A program made the position numbers and the translations under genes. A stretch of 64,000 nt of DNA from Diplonema japonicum (taxonomy: Eukaryota; Euglenozoa; Diplonemea; Diplonemida; Diplonemidae), in the NCBI GenBank assembly GCA_964019335.1, contig OZ025754.1:187001-251000 (forward strand). The letters are read 5' to 3'. The notes under the pieces are model-generated. The model saw only the letters and a list, made by a program, of their open reading frames with translations, was not told where the DNA came from and did no database searches. Positions 1 to 9,908 of this stretch are shown here, one piece after another. Position 1 is the stretch's first letter, and the number at the start of each line of letters is the position of its first letter.

Positions 1-639
1 CCGTCTTGTTTGCTGCCTTCGCAGCCTTGGCAGTGCGCCTGGCCTCGGCCTTAATGGCACAAATAGGTGAGGTCTGGGGGACAAACGCTAAGTGAACGTT
101 TGTCTCTGAAAACAAGTTCACAAAAGCCTGCATAGTGCGGACATTGTAGTCATCAATGATGAGTAGGATGGGCTCGGTGGGTGCTCAGTCCGATGACTCG
201 ATGAGGTTGTAGCAAAGGGGAGAAACAAATCTTTTACCCAGAGCCGAAGCGTTTCCTGGGTGGCCCAGTGAGATTTCGAAGCTGTTAAACTCCAGCCTTT
301 TGGGGGGTGTGCAACACGAGGGACGGACCCGAGGTATTTCCTGCGAGCTGGTTCTGTTTTTCCCGTGTAAATTAACTGCGGGTGCAGTTTGCACCAGTCA
401 GGGAAACGCAAAACTGTCCGGTGACGGCGCGCTTGTCCCAAATCCCTAACCTTGACAACCTTGGGACCCCTTTTCGTCTTCTTCCCAGCAGCAGCAGCTG
501 GTCCATGTTCCAGGTCAACCGGCCTGATCTTTGTGAACCTCCTCGCTGCTTGGGTGTCTTTGGGGCTGCTAGACTTCCCTGTTGTTGGGCGGCGGCTTGT
601 GATGCCATGCTTGGGGCACAGCTGGTTGGCCCTCTGCAT
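1..639 (-). pseudogene. Decayed DDE-type transposase fragment (3' side runs off the window)
   Basis: Minus-strand reading gives a protein-like stretch in two frames. The upstream part (about 639 to 185) is basic and ends with a W-V-K-D-L-F-L-P-F motif. After a frame change near 185, the reading continues as ILLIIDDYN, then NVHLAFVPQTSP, up to the window edge. The hydrophobic stretch followed by D-D-Y-N and a V-x-L-x-F-x-P-x-T motif resembles the second catalytic Asp region of DDE superfamily endonucleases (pogo/Tc1-like). The frame break and an in-frame stop show it is not intact. An inverted copy of the upstream part of this element lies at 34955-35424, which supports a mobile origin. The subfamily is uncertain. 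Confidence 0.55.
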
Positions 640-1135
640 ACAGGCAGATCGCTGCTACCGGCACCCCCCTTCCGTTCTGCATCTGGATCCAAACAAAGAG
701 CCTTGTTGTTTCTTCCTAGTTCAGAAGAGGCTTGCGACCCGCAGTAACGGGTGCGGCAGGGGGATCGACCTTGGAGCTACCAAAGCGGTGCTTCCAGTGA
801 CTCTCACCTGAAGATATTCCCACTTGCAATATCATTTCAGTCACCTGAAGAGGTCAGCACCTGGAGGGGTCGCGAGATATGTCCTTCCCCTTTTTAGAGC
901 ATGCAGCTTTCGTCTGTTAATTTGAATTTTATTTTTGCCGTTCTTAAGACTCTTGCAACAGAAATATAAGTTTTCCAGACAGAGGGGGCAGTGCGTAGGG
1001 CAGGCTAGGTACCCTTAGAAAAGTGCCCAAAAGAATGTCCGGAAGATAAAATGTCCGGAAGAAAAAATCACCGGATGTTTCGGCGGTCCGGATATTTTAT
1101 CTTCCGGTGGATTTTTGTTTTACAGTATATATTTT
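640..1135 (-). mobile_element. 5' flank and terminal hairpin of the DDE transposon relic
   Basis: This stretch lies upstream (minus strand) of the transposase fragment. Positions about 662-793 match the reverse complement of 35302-35424, and 1030-1130 match the reverse complement of 34955-35070. Between these blocks the two copies are diverged. Two independent copies sharing the same hairpin end suggest this is a transposon terminus. No target-site duplication can be assigned. Confidence 0.5.
1036..1107. repeat. Imperfect inverted repeat (hairpin) at transposon end
   Basis: The 21-nt arm at 1039-1059 (starts CCGGAAGATAAAATG) pairs with 1087-1107 with one mismatch. The TCCGG core recurs several times. 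The same structure, with an additional arm copy, is at 34971-35060. Confidence 0.7.
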
Positions 1136-1177
1136 TTTTATTTTTATTTTTTTTTTCTTTCTCCCTTGTTTTGCTTT

Positions 1178-1250
<73 letters not shown>

Positions 1251-1859
1251 TTTTGTTTTGTTTTATTTTTTTTCTTCTTCTTCTTCTTCTTCTTCTTTTT
1301 TTCCCCGTTTCACGGTTTCTCAAAATATATTCCAATTTTCAATTTTCTTTTTTTATTTTTCACTTGCCGCTTGTCGAAAAGCCGCCTCTGGCACCACTCC
1401 AACTGCTGCAGATATGCAGAAGCTTCCAGTGAGACTCACCAACACTTTCGTGCCTCTGAAAATATAAAAATATATTTGAAAACAGTGCCTTTCGTAGGGG
1501 GGAATACAAAAAAAAAAGAGAAGAAAAAAAAAGAGAAAAAAAAAAAAAAAAAAAGACTTCAATCTGTTTTTTTTTTTTTTTTTTTTCTTCTTTCCTCCTT
1601 GAGTACAGAGAAAGAAGGAAGGGGAAGAATTCTGTTTTCTTTAAAAAAAAAAAAAAAACTTTTTTTTTCTTTCCTTCGATTTTCCTCCTTCCATTATCTA
1701 ATTATCATTTTCTTCCTCAGTTCTACACCACAGTAATCTAAAGCACATCGAGGAGACCACAAGAGCAAGAAGAAGAAGAGAAGAAGAAAAAAAAAAAGAG
1801 CCGAGAAACGGATTTACCTCCCTCTTTTTTTTTCCCCTCTTCCTTTCACCTCTGGCTTC
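1136..1859. other. Homopolymer-rich spacer without a gene
   Basis: The spacer holds a T run of roughly 65 bases near 1182-1247, a CTT microsatellite near 1272-1297 and many A and T runs. An 80-base non-repetitive patch near 1363-1450 shares a short motif (GCTTCCAGTGA) with the transposon flank near 789 and may be another fragment of it. I see no coding potential beyond Phe/Lys runs. Confidence 0.6.
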
Positions 1860-2050
1860 ATGCTATCTCACGTGACGTGTTTTAAACACAACGGCGAAAA
1901 GCCTGGGGGGGGGGGGGGGGGGGGGGGGGCGGCTATGCATGGCATGGAAACGCGTTTCCATACATTTTTTGAAAAAAAACGGAAACGGAAACGGAAACGT
2001 TTCCACGTTTCCTGCCAGCATAGCCCTGGGGGGGGGGGGGGGGGGAGCGG
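1860..2050. repeat. G-tract repeat with palindrome TGGAAACGCGTTTCCA
   Basis: Two long G runs flank a segment with the 16-nt perfect palindrome at 1945-1960. The palindrome plus the following GCCAGCATAGCCCTGGGGG-like block recurs at 34351-34390 and 45323-45360, so this is a dispersed repeat. The copy here also has an expanded GGAAAC tandem array near 1980-2000. Confidence 0.65.
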
Positions 2051-2529
2051 GAGCGGGCATCGGTTGCCGTGCACAATAACCATGTTGAAAAACTTTTTAA
2101 AAAAAAAAAGAATTTTTGAAAAATTAAAAAAAAAAAAAAAAAAAAAAAGATAATCATAGGGGAGAATGAAATAAAATCGGTGCCCCTCCCCCTCAGTCTC
2201 TCTCTTTGGAAAAATCTTTTTTTTAAAAAAAAAAAAAAACCCCCAATAAAAGACAAAATGGGGAGGAGGAAGGAAAAGGGGCACCAGGGAAAAGGGAAAC
2301 TAGCAAAAAAAAAAAAAGAATCGTGTCATGACAATGACTTTTGTGAACGGGGGGGGGAGGGGGGAGGAGATGTGGTGTTTCTTTCTTCTTTCCAAACAAA
2401 AAAAAACTTTTTTTTTTTTTCCCTCTCTGCCTTCCTATCACTCAAGACGAAGAGAGAGGAGAATGAACATAATAAAATAAAATAAAAAATTAAAAAAAAA
2501 TAAAAAATAAAAAAATAGAGAAATATTTA

Positions 2530-3207
2530 CTACAACAACTCCGCAAGCAGGCTAGCCTGTCGGGACTTTGTGACATCTGTCGAAAATGCTGTGAGCGTAG
2601 TTATTTTTCGAAATTCCGGTTTTGGAGAGGAAAGAGGAGACGAGTAAGGAAGAGGGTCAACTAAACGGGTACTTGACGGCCCCGGTGAGGCGACCCGAGA
2701 AAAACCCAATATTGGAGACCCAGCAAGAGAACTGGGGGGGGAGAGGAACGCGGACCCTCTAGGGGATGTCTGGTCAGAAAGTGACATATTACACCTTGAG
2801 GAAAATGAAGTTGTTAGAGATGGGACCGGTGACCGGGTACCTGATGACGGGTCGGTTGTCTCCAGGTTTGTCATATCACTGCCAAAGCTGTAAATTAGTT
2901 GTATCAAGTCATCAGCCTCCTCAGCGTCCCTCGTTGCAACTACCCACTGAACCTTGCCACATGATATACTGACTCCGATTGCCCCAAAGCGGTATTCCCC
3001 ATCCACCAAAACAGGTTCTCTTTGTTTCACTTGGTACATGCGTACTCCTGTCACGCTTGCAAAAGGGATGACCTCTTGCCTTTCGCCGGGGAGGCCCTGG
3101 TTTTTTATGAGTTCTATCCCGACCTCCCTGCTGATTTTGAACGTTCTATTTTTCCACGATTTTTTCCACCAATCGCGGGATTTCACCTGCACAGACCGGT
3201 CCGGCAT
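2530..3207 (-). CDS. PH-like domain protein with Ser/Pro-rich tail
   Basis: 225 residues. The N-terminal ~115 residues carry alternating hydrophobic strands: WKNRTFKISREVGIELIK, then IPFASVTGVRMYQVK, then YRFGAIGVSISCG, ending in an amphipathic helix (EEADDLIQLIYSFG). This order of beta strands and a final helix suggests a pleckstrin-homology-like fold that could bind lipid or protein. Residues 120-225 are low-complexity Ser/Pro/Thr with SP dipeptides, as in phosphorylated tails. The ATG is preceded by a long A run on the coding strand, like most genes here, which supports this start. No catalytic motif is seen, and the PH-like assignment rests on pattern only. Confidence 0.6.
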   Translation of the reverse strand: MPDRSVQVKSRDWWKKSWKNRTFKISREVGIELIKNQGLPGERQEVIPFASVTGVRMYQVKQREPVLVDGEYRFGAIGVSISCGKVQWVVATRDAEEADDLIQLIYSFGSDMTNLETTDPSSGTRSPVPSLTTSFSSRCNMSLSDQTSPRGSAFLSPPSSLAGSPILGFSRVASPGPSSTRLVDPLPYSSPLSSPKPEFRKITTLTAFSTDVTKSRQASLLAELL

Positions 3208-4240
3208 TCTTTTTTTTTTTTTTTTTCCCCTCTCCCTCTCTCTCCCCTCCTCCCTCGCCTTTGTGTTGTGATTTCTTTTTTTTTTGAAGAAACAGATTTT
3301 TTTTTGGGGGGGGGAAAAAGTGATATAAAAAAGGGGGGGGAAATAAATAGAGGAGGGGGAAGAAGGGGGCCAAGGTAGCCCCCTTCACCCGCCGCCCCCC
3401 CTTTTTTTTTTGCTTCCCACCCCCCTCCTCGCTTCTTTCTGATATTATTTATTTCGCGGTTTTTAATTTTTTCCTTCGGACGGGTGTCCGTATAGCTCTT
3501 TGAGAACTTAAAAGCTTCGAGGGAAATAGACTGTAGAAAAGGGCAGTAGACCACCGCAGCCAGGGCAGAGGAGGGTTAACCTTTACCTTTACCTTTACCT
3601 TTCCCCCCCCCCTGACAGATATGGTCTTGCGTCTGTCTCGGGGAATGAAATAATAAAAAAAGAAATCCTTGCTTCAAAGAACTCATGACTTTGTAAACGA
3701 ACGAAGAACGGAAGAAAGAGAAGAAAGAAAGAAAAATGGAAAAAAGGCGCAAAAAAAAAGGGGGGAGGGAAAGGGGGGGGGGGGGGATAAAGAATAAACA
3801 AAATCTAACAAAAAAAAAATACCCTCTTTTTTTTTTCCGTTTTTTTCTTTTGACAAAAATCACCACACAGTTTTACAAGAACTAATGAGGATCAGTTACG
3901 TGCAATAAATAGGGCTTCGATTGCAACACTAGGTGGCGTTAAGCGTGCACCGAATAAATAGGAAGGGAAAGGGACGGGGGGGGGGGGGAAGAAAATAAAC
4001 ATTTATTTATAATAAAAAAAAAGAAATCAAAAACAGAAGTCAGAAAAAAGAAAAATGGCGCGGGGTGGGGGGGTTTTTTTCTTTTCTCCTTTTCCTTCAA
4101 AAAAAAATATCATTTGCCCTCTCTCTCTCCCCCCCCCCCCCCCCCCCCCTTCATTACCTTAATTGAAATAAGAGAAAAGTAAAAAAGGAAGGGGCGCAAA
4201 ATAAGATAAAAAATTTCAGAAAAAAAAAAAAGAAAATAAT
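3208..4240. other. Intergenic spacer, no gene seen
   Basis: Mostly G, C, A and T runs. It includes four tandem CCTTTA units at about 3579-3602. A non-repetitive patch at 3855-3960 has no open frame of note and no recognisable tRNA boxes. Minus-strand pyrimidine tracts here could serve the downstream gene as trans-splicing signals. Confidence 0.6.
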
Positions 4241-7200
4241 CTAGTATTCAATTGACTCATCGACATCCAACACAATAGGCTCAGGGTGCTCCTTTTCTCT
4301 GATAGGAGCTTGCTTTGGGGTTGGGGTTTCTATGGGTGTGGGTGTAGGAACCACTGTTTCCGGCTCAGAGACATCCTTGTCCTTGTCTTCCGGAGAGACA
4401 CAGGCACCCTCTTCTTCCGCTTTTTTCTCGATTTTTTGCTTTTTTACAGACTCTTTTTCCGGTTCCTCAGCCTTTCTCTTCTCTGTTTTAACAACTGCTT
4501 TCTCTACTTTCTTTACTTTCTCTACTTTTTCAGCCTTTACAACCTTCTCTTTTTTTACCTCTGTTTTGACTGCTTTCTCTACCTTTTCAACTTTTACGGC
4601 TTTTTCTTTTTTCTCCGCTTTGACTACCTTCACAGCCTTGTCTTTTTTCGGTTTTTTGGGTGATTTTATGATGCTGTCGTCGCTCTTATCGTCTTCGGCT
4701 GCCTTGCGCTTTTTCGATATCTTTGCAGAGGGCTTCTTGCTGGGCTTGGCCTCCTTCTTGAACTGGAGTGTTGGTTCAACTTCAACGGGGATATCAAGCT
4801 CCTTCCTGGAAACCTTCACCAAGGTGTCCCATGCAATTGCGCATTTCTTCGGGAAGCGGGGGCAGATGGAAGCGTTGGGGAGGGGCGTTTCATCAGCCGA
4901 AGGCGGCTTGCACTCCTTTTCGGCCTTGGGGTAGAATGCGAGGTTCTTATCCCACACAGTTGCCATCCAACACTTCCCGTGGGTGCGGAACCCTTTGAGG
5001 AGGTCTAGGTTTTCCTTGGCTTTCCACCACGACGGTAGCTTTTCTCTGACCATTTTTTTTTCGAGCAGTTTCCACAGTTGCCTGATCGGGGCTGTCGTGT
5101 GGGGTGACGGATCGTTTCCAGCAGTTTCTAGAATCCCGTTTAAGTAGGCTGTAACGTCGGTGGTTTCCTTAATGACAGTTCGGATTGTTGAAAGATCTTT
5201 GCCTTGTTGCGCGGTTACCCATTCTGGGGTTTCTTCGGTCTTGATGAGTTCCGGAAGAAGATCGATGTTTGGTGTGTTTTGCGTGCGTTTTTTTAAGTCG
5301 GGGTAGTCGATGTTGCCGTTTGCATCGATTTTTACACCGTTTTCCCTCACGGCCTTCAGGATTGTTTTCAGTTCGCTTGGTTTCATTCTCTTCTCCTTCT
5401 CCTTCTCGGGCGCCTTTGCTTTTTTCGGGGTTTTCTCGGTGTTCTTGTCCTTCGCTCTGACGATATTCTCATCGATTTCGCATTGCACCAGGTCGCACTG
5501 CCATTTTTTAAGGTTTTTTGCGGAGAAGCCGTTTGTTTTGAACTGGTCGAAGTACTCTTTAAAGAGTTTGAAGGCACCTTCGTCCGTGGTGGCATCTTCG
5601 GGTAGGTCTGCAACCTTCTTCATCGCAGTGACAAGGGTCTTCGGCAGAACCGACGATTTCAACTCGTTGTTCGCAAGCTTCTCGTTGTAGGTAGGGATGA
5701 ACGCGTTCCATTTCGTGATTGTAGTGCACCTCTGAGCAGGAACATTTCCCAACGCAAGCATGTATGCCGTCAAGGGTTTCATGGAAGTGGTGACGCCTTC
5801 CTTGCTGGGCTCTGCGTTGAGCTTGATTTTCGTAGATTCGTGAGCAGAGATTTGTTTTTCAGGTTTGTTCCGAAGCCCTCTCGCCGCACCGAGTACACCC
5901 GCCATGGTGGGATGATCATCTTTCTTTACAGCGTAGGTTTGGACGAAATATTCACCGGGCTCTCCTGGGACAACGGTGTATACTTTTCTGGATTCCTTTA
6001 GATCCACGGTGTGGCTGCGAAGGAGCCTAAACCTTTTTTTCGAAGTGGTGATCCTGCAGATGATTACAACGGCGTGGGTGTGCTCGTTTGCAGATTTTTC
6101 GTCGATCTCCACCAGCAATGGCGTGCCGCACTTCACAGTGTTCTTTAGATCCACATCGCAATACGCAAGGCCTTGTTCGCTTGCCAGCCCCAGCTTAACA
6201 CTTGAAACTAAAGTTGCCGCCACATCGTCTTTCATTACAGGCATCAACTTCTCCACAAACATAACATGCGACAAGTGCGATATATTGTAATCAGCCATCG
6301 AGTCTTGGAAACAGGACAGGGAGGCGAAGTGATGCGGTTTCACGATGAACTTGTTGAGAAGCCCTTCCTGAAGGTTCAAGTTCTGCTTCGGTGCGCTAGA
6401 AGACGAGGAGGAAGATGAGGAGTAAGAGGAGTCAGAATCAGAATCAGAATCGTGTGCCGGTTTCTTCTTCTTCGTCTTCTTCTTCATTGCTACCTTCTTC
6501 TTCGGTGCTGCTTGTTTTGCAGCGGGTTCCGCTAACTTTTCGTCAGAAAAGTACGCTGCGAGGCCTTCAAGCTTGGCACATACGACGCCCTGTCGTATCC
6601 CTACGGGGAGCATGTCTACTGAAGGGTAGCTGGCTTTTTGCAAGTTCAACGTTACAGTTTCCCATCTCCCGTACCCGAAGACCTTGGTTTGGTCCACAAG
6701 GTCGGTGAGGAGCTTCTCTCTCCAAATTCCTAGTGCGGTGTGCATGCCTTTTGAGGGTCCATCGTCCTCCGAGTCGGAATCTGCGAATTTCGATTTCTTC
6801 CTCGGTGGTGTTGTCGATCCGTGGATGTGGCGTGGCTTGCGAACTCTTGTCAGCGGCTCGTGGACCTTTGTTTGCAGGCCCTTCAGTGTTTCCACGTGTG
6901 TTTCAAACTGCGGCAACCCGATGGCTTGCAACACAAGGCCTTCCAACGTACGCTGTGTGTGCAGGTCGTCGGGTTTATATAATGGATCTGTGCCCAACGC
7001 TTCGATCTCGGTTATGCAAACAGTGCAGAGCTTCGACATGAAGTCTGACACATCGTCTGATGAGCTTGGAGGGGTCGCGCCGTTGAGCTTGCGGACAAGG
7101 GATTCACTGTCGAGCTTTTCGGGGAGAACCTTTGTCCAGAAATCGGGGTCGTCGTCGTTTATTTCTTCACCGGCGAACTTTACTTTTGAGAACCCGGCAA

Positions 7201-9751
7201 GCCCTCGAACCGCGGGGCCCGAGGTGTTATCCTTCGCGCCGTGCACGATTTTTTTCGAGCGTTCTAGAATCTGGTCGATTCCTTCGTTGACCTCTTCTTC
7301 TTCCTCGTCGTCGTTTTTATACAAATCGTACGCACCGTGACGGAGGACACGTTCTATTTCCTTCGTGCTGAGCCCCATTGTTGTGGTGGTTGTGGTGTCG
7401 CCGGCATCAGCGGCGGACAGTACCACCCTGTCAAGGCCTAGTTTTTGGGATGCCACATCGAACATCCGTTCCTCGTAGGTGTTTTCTGTCAGGACGCGGT
7501 ACACTTCGACTTCTTTCTTTTGCCCGATACGGTGGCATCGTGCTTGAGCTTGTAAATCGTTCTGCGGGTTCCAATCACTGTCATATATGATGACCTTTGT
7601 CGCTGATGTCAGATTGATCCCGCACCCCCCTGCTCTCGTGGAGATTAGGAACAAGAAACTGTCGGATTTTGGGTCTTGAAATCTATCGACCGCGCGCTGG
7701 CGTTCGAAGGACGCTGTGTTCCCGCTGAGCGTTTCAAAAGGGTAGCCCTTCCACTCCAGATAGTCCGTGATTAAATTGAGAACGATAACGAACTGAGAGA
7801 ACAGCAGCACCCTCTCGCCTTCCTTTCGGAACTTTTCAAGCAGTTTGTCTAAAAACTGCAGTTTTCCGGAGCATGACACCATGTGGCGCATCACGAAATC
7901 GAGGGGCGCGGTGCCTGTTCCGGAGAACCCGTGCCTCTGGAGGTAGTCGTTCTCAGCATTGTCCCTCAGCCACGGGTGGTTGCAGACTTTTCTCAGCTCC
8001 ATGCAAACGTTTTTGTGCGCCGGTTTCACCTTCCCGCCCTCCAGCAGAGTCCTGTTTTTGTTGATGACTTGCTTGTAAACCTCCTTCTGGTATTTTGTAA
8101 GCCCGACTTTAACGAGAATCTCCACCTTTGGAGGGATCGACTTCTCGACGTTCTCCTTCTCCCTGCGAAGCAGCCTGGGGCCCAACAACGCGAATAACGT
8201 CTCAAGATTCTCCGCCGTCATCGGTGTGTACATTTCGGTGAACTTCTCAGCCCGCTTCGGGACTATGGTGGGGTCCAGATATTTGAGGAGCGAGTACAGC
8301 TCGGTGATGTTATTTTGGACGGGCGTGCCGGTCAGCACGACACGATGCTCGGATTTCATCGGCGACAGCATTTTGAAAAGCGACGCATCTTCATTCTTCA
8401 AGCGGTGGCCTTCATCGATGACCGTTGCGCCCCAGTGGATGGAGTTGAACCTTGCTGAATCCTTCTGCATCCACTCATACGTTGTGACCAACAGGTCGAA
8501 TTTAACAGGCGTGGTCTTCCTAACCTTCGTTGTTGTTGACGCTGGCTGCTTGTAGTAAAACTCGTTCATGAAAATCCTGTCTCGAGCCTTCTTCAAACCC
8601 ATGTATGTCACCACGTTCATGCTGACCCATGTAGCCGCCTCTCGCTGCCAGTGCCCTATTGTTGCAAGTGGTGCGATGACGAGGAAAGGACCGGTTACGT
8701 GGAATAAACGACGCAAAGTCTCGAGGAAAATTACAACCTGCACCGTTTTCCCGAGACCCATCTCGTCGCCGAGGATGCAGCTACGCTCTTGAAGCCAATT
8801 GTGAACCAACCACGAGACGCCCTTTACCTGATAGTCTCTCAAACGGTTGTCATTCTCGAAACGGAACCCTTGGATTCTCGACACAATTGTGTTTAAATCA
8901 TACATGTTTACCTTCCCCTCGCGTGTGAAAGACGGTGCCGGTCTTGGAAGCGACCAAGATCGGAACTTCGCGATCAGGTGCTGAGCTTGTAACGTGAATT
9001 TCACAAAGTCGAGGGTTTCCCACGTCGCTTCCGCGTAGCTGAGCGCCTCCCACTTGACCATTAGGTATGTTATACCGCTTTTGGTCAGCTCGGCGACGAT
9101 TTTCTCAGGCGAGAGGAAGATGGGGTCGAAGTGTTCCCCCACCCGGTTGTGCCGCCCGCTTCCTCGCTTCTGTGCTGTGAATGTTACGTGTTGTTCGATG
9201 TAATTGACGAGTTTTCGGTTCGCACCGCGTCCAGACGGGTACTCGCTGTTGATATCCTCCTCTTCCAGCCACTCAACGTGGTGGTAAGAATAGTCGATAT
9301 ACTTCACGAGGTATTCGGTGACGTCATTGTTTTCAGGGGATTCTCGGTGTCCGAGGATGAGTTCGAGTTTTTTTTTAGGTGCTACGTCTTGGTCTATGTA
9401 TTCGGGGGTTTTTACATCATCGGAGTCCGTTTCTGAGTAGTTGTATTGGGAGCCAGAGGAGGAAGAGTTGGAGTCAGAGTCGGAGTCAGAGTCAGAGCTG
9501 GAGGATTCTGAGCCAGTGCTCTCGTCTTGTGTTGCTTGTACCCTCCTTGCTTTTCTCTTTCTCAGCACCTCGTCCTGGTCGCTGTCCGACTCCATCGAGA
9601 ACACGTCCCTTTGGTTGTCGTTGTTCTTCCTCCTCTCCACCCACCCGTCGTCGTTGTCTGAAGGCGCCGCTTCTTGTTTTTGTTGCTCGCTTACCGCACC
9701 CCCGCCCTCGTCCACCGCAGTTGCTTCCGACTCCGTGTCCCACAAGTCCAT
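4241..9751 (-). CDS. CHD-type chromodomain helicase (SNF2 chromatin remodeller)
   Basis: 1836 residues. After an acidic Ser/Asp-rich N-terminus come two chromodomains (about 115-190 and 205-265, aromatic Y-L-V-K-Y and L-M-V-K-W-E strands). The SNF2 ATPase core follows, with GDEMGLGKTVQ as the Walker A motif, DEGH as box II and LTGTPVQNN. The helicase C lobe has GGCGINLTSATKVI and QARCHRIGQ. The C-terminal half includes a CHD1-like stretch (LPSWWKAKENLDLLKGF) and ends in a Lys/Glu-rich nuclear tail with repeated VEKAVK/KAEK units. The family slides or evicts nucleosomes using ATP and reads histone-tail methylation through its chromodomains. I place the start at MDLWDTESEA because an A-rich leader, not coding sequence, lies immediately upstream. 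All helicase motifs are intact. Confidence 0.93.
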   Translation of the reverse strand: MDLWDTESEATAVDEGGGAVSEQQKQEAAPSDNDDGWVERRKNNDNQRDVFSMESDSDQDEVLRKRKARRVQATQDESTGSESSSSDSDSDSDSNSSSSGSQYNYSETDSDDVKTPEYIDQDVAPKKKLELILGHRESPENNDVTEYLVKYIDYSYHHVEWLEEEDINSEYPSGRGANRKLVNYIEQHVTFTAQKRGSGRHNRVGEHFDPIFLSPEKIVAELTKSGITYLMVKWEALSYAEATWETLDFVKFTLQAQHLIAKFRSWSLPRPAPSFTREGKVNMYDLNTIVSRIQGFRFENDNRLRDYQVKGVSWLVHNWLQERSCILGDEMGLGKTVQVVIFLETLRRLFHVTGPFLVIAPLATIGHWQREAATWVSMNVVTYMGLKKARDRIFMNEFYYKQPASTTTKVRKTTPVKFDLLVTTYEWMQKDSARFNSIHWGATVIDEGHRLKNEDASLFKMLSPMKSEHRVVLTGTPVQNNITELYSLLKYLDPTIVPKRAEKFTEMYTPMTAENLETLFALLGPRLLRREKENVEKSIPPKVEILVKVGLTKYQKEVYKQVINKNRTLLEGGKVKPAHKNVCMELRKVCNHPWLRDNAENDYLQRHGFSGTGTAPLDFVMRHMVSCSGKLQFLDKLLEKFRKEGERVLLFSQFVIVLNLITDYLEWKGYPFETLSGNTASFERQRAVDRFQDPKSDSFLFLISTRAGGCGINLTSATKVIIYDSDWNPQNDLQAQARCHRIGQKKEVEVYRVLTENTYEERMFDVASQKLGLDRVVLSAADAGDTTTTTTMGLSTKEIERVLRHGAYDLYKNDDEEEEEVNEGIDQILERSKKIVHGAKDNTSGPAVRGLAGFSKVKFAGEEINDDDPDFWTKVLPEKLDSESLVRKLNGATPPSSSDDVSDFMSKLCTVCITEIEALGTDPLYKPDDLHTQRTLEGLVLQAIGLPQFETHVETLKGLQTKVHEPLTRVRKPRHIHGSTTPPRKKSKFADSDSEDDGPSKGMHTALGIWREKLLTDLVDQTKVFGYGRWETVTLNLQKASYPSVDMLPVGIRQGVVCAKLEGLAAYFSDEKLAEPAAKQAAPKKKVAMKKKTKKKKPAHDSDSDSDSSYSSSSSSSSSAPKQNLNLQEGLLNKFIVKPHHFASLSCFQDSMADYNISHLSHVMFVEKLMPVMKDDVAATLVSSVKLGLASEQGLAYCDVDLKNTVKCGTPLLVEIDEKSANEHTHAVVIICRITTSKKRFRLLRSHTVDLKESRKVYTVVPGEPGEYFVQTYAVKKDDHPTMAGVLGAARGLRNKPEKQISAHESTKIKLNAEPSKEGVTTSMKPLTAYMLALGNVPAQRCTTITKWNAFIPTYNEKLANNELKSSVLPKTLVTAMKKVADLPEDATTDEGAFKLFKEYFDQFKTNGFSAKNLKKWQCDLVQCEIDENIVRAKDKNTEKTPKKAKAPEKEKEKRMKPSELKTILKAVRENGVKIDANGNIDYPDLKKRTQNTPNIDLLPELIKTEETPEWVTAQQGKDLSTIRTVIKETTDVTAYLNGILETAGNDPSPHTTAPIRQLWKLLEKKMVREKLPSWWKAKENLDLLKGFRTHGKCWMATVWDKNLAFYPKAEKECKPPSADETPLPNASICPRFPKKCAIAWDTLVKVSRKELDIPVEVEPTLQFKKEAKPSKKPSAKISKKRKAAEDDKSDDSIIKSPKKPKKDKAVKVVKAEKKEKAVKVEKVEKAVKTEVKKEKVVKAEKVEKVKKVEKAVVKTEKRKAEEPEKESVKKQKIEKKAEEEGACVSPEDKDKDVSEPETVVPTPTPIETPTPKQAPIREKEHPEPIVLDVDESIEY

Positions 9752-9859
9752 TTTTTTTTTTTCTTTCTTCGATCTACCTTTTTTGGGGTTTTGTTTTTTT
9801 TTTTTTTTTGTTGTTGTTAAATAAAACAAGAGAGAAAGGGTATGGGGTTATCGAAAAAC

Positions 9860-9900
<41 letters not shown>

Positions 9901-9908
9901 TTAAATTC

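Noticed and set aside
1051-1736. Long Phe-rich plus-strand frames
   Set aside because: They are produced by T homopolymers and have no real coding composition.
2560-3100. Bacterial origin of the window, suggested by BspA-type LRRs and the lack of introns
   Set aside because: CHD remodeller, kinesin, SAS-6, AMPK beta and calpain are eukaryotic, and there are no ribosome binding sites or operon spacing.
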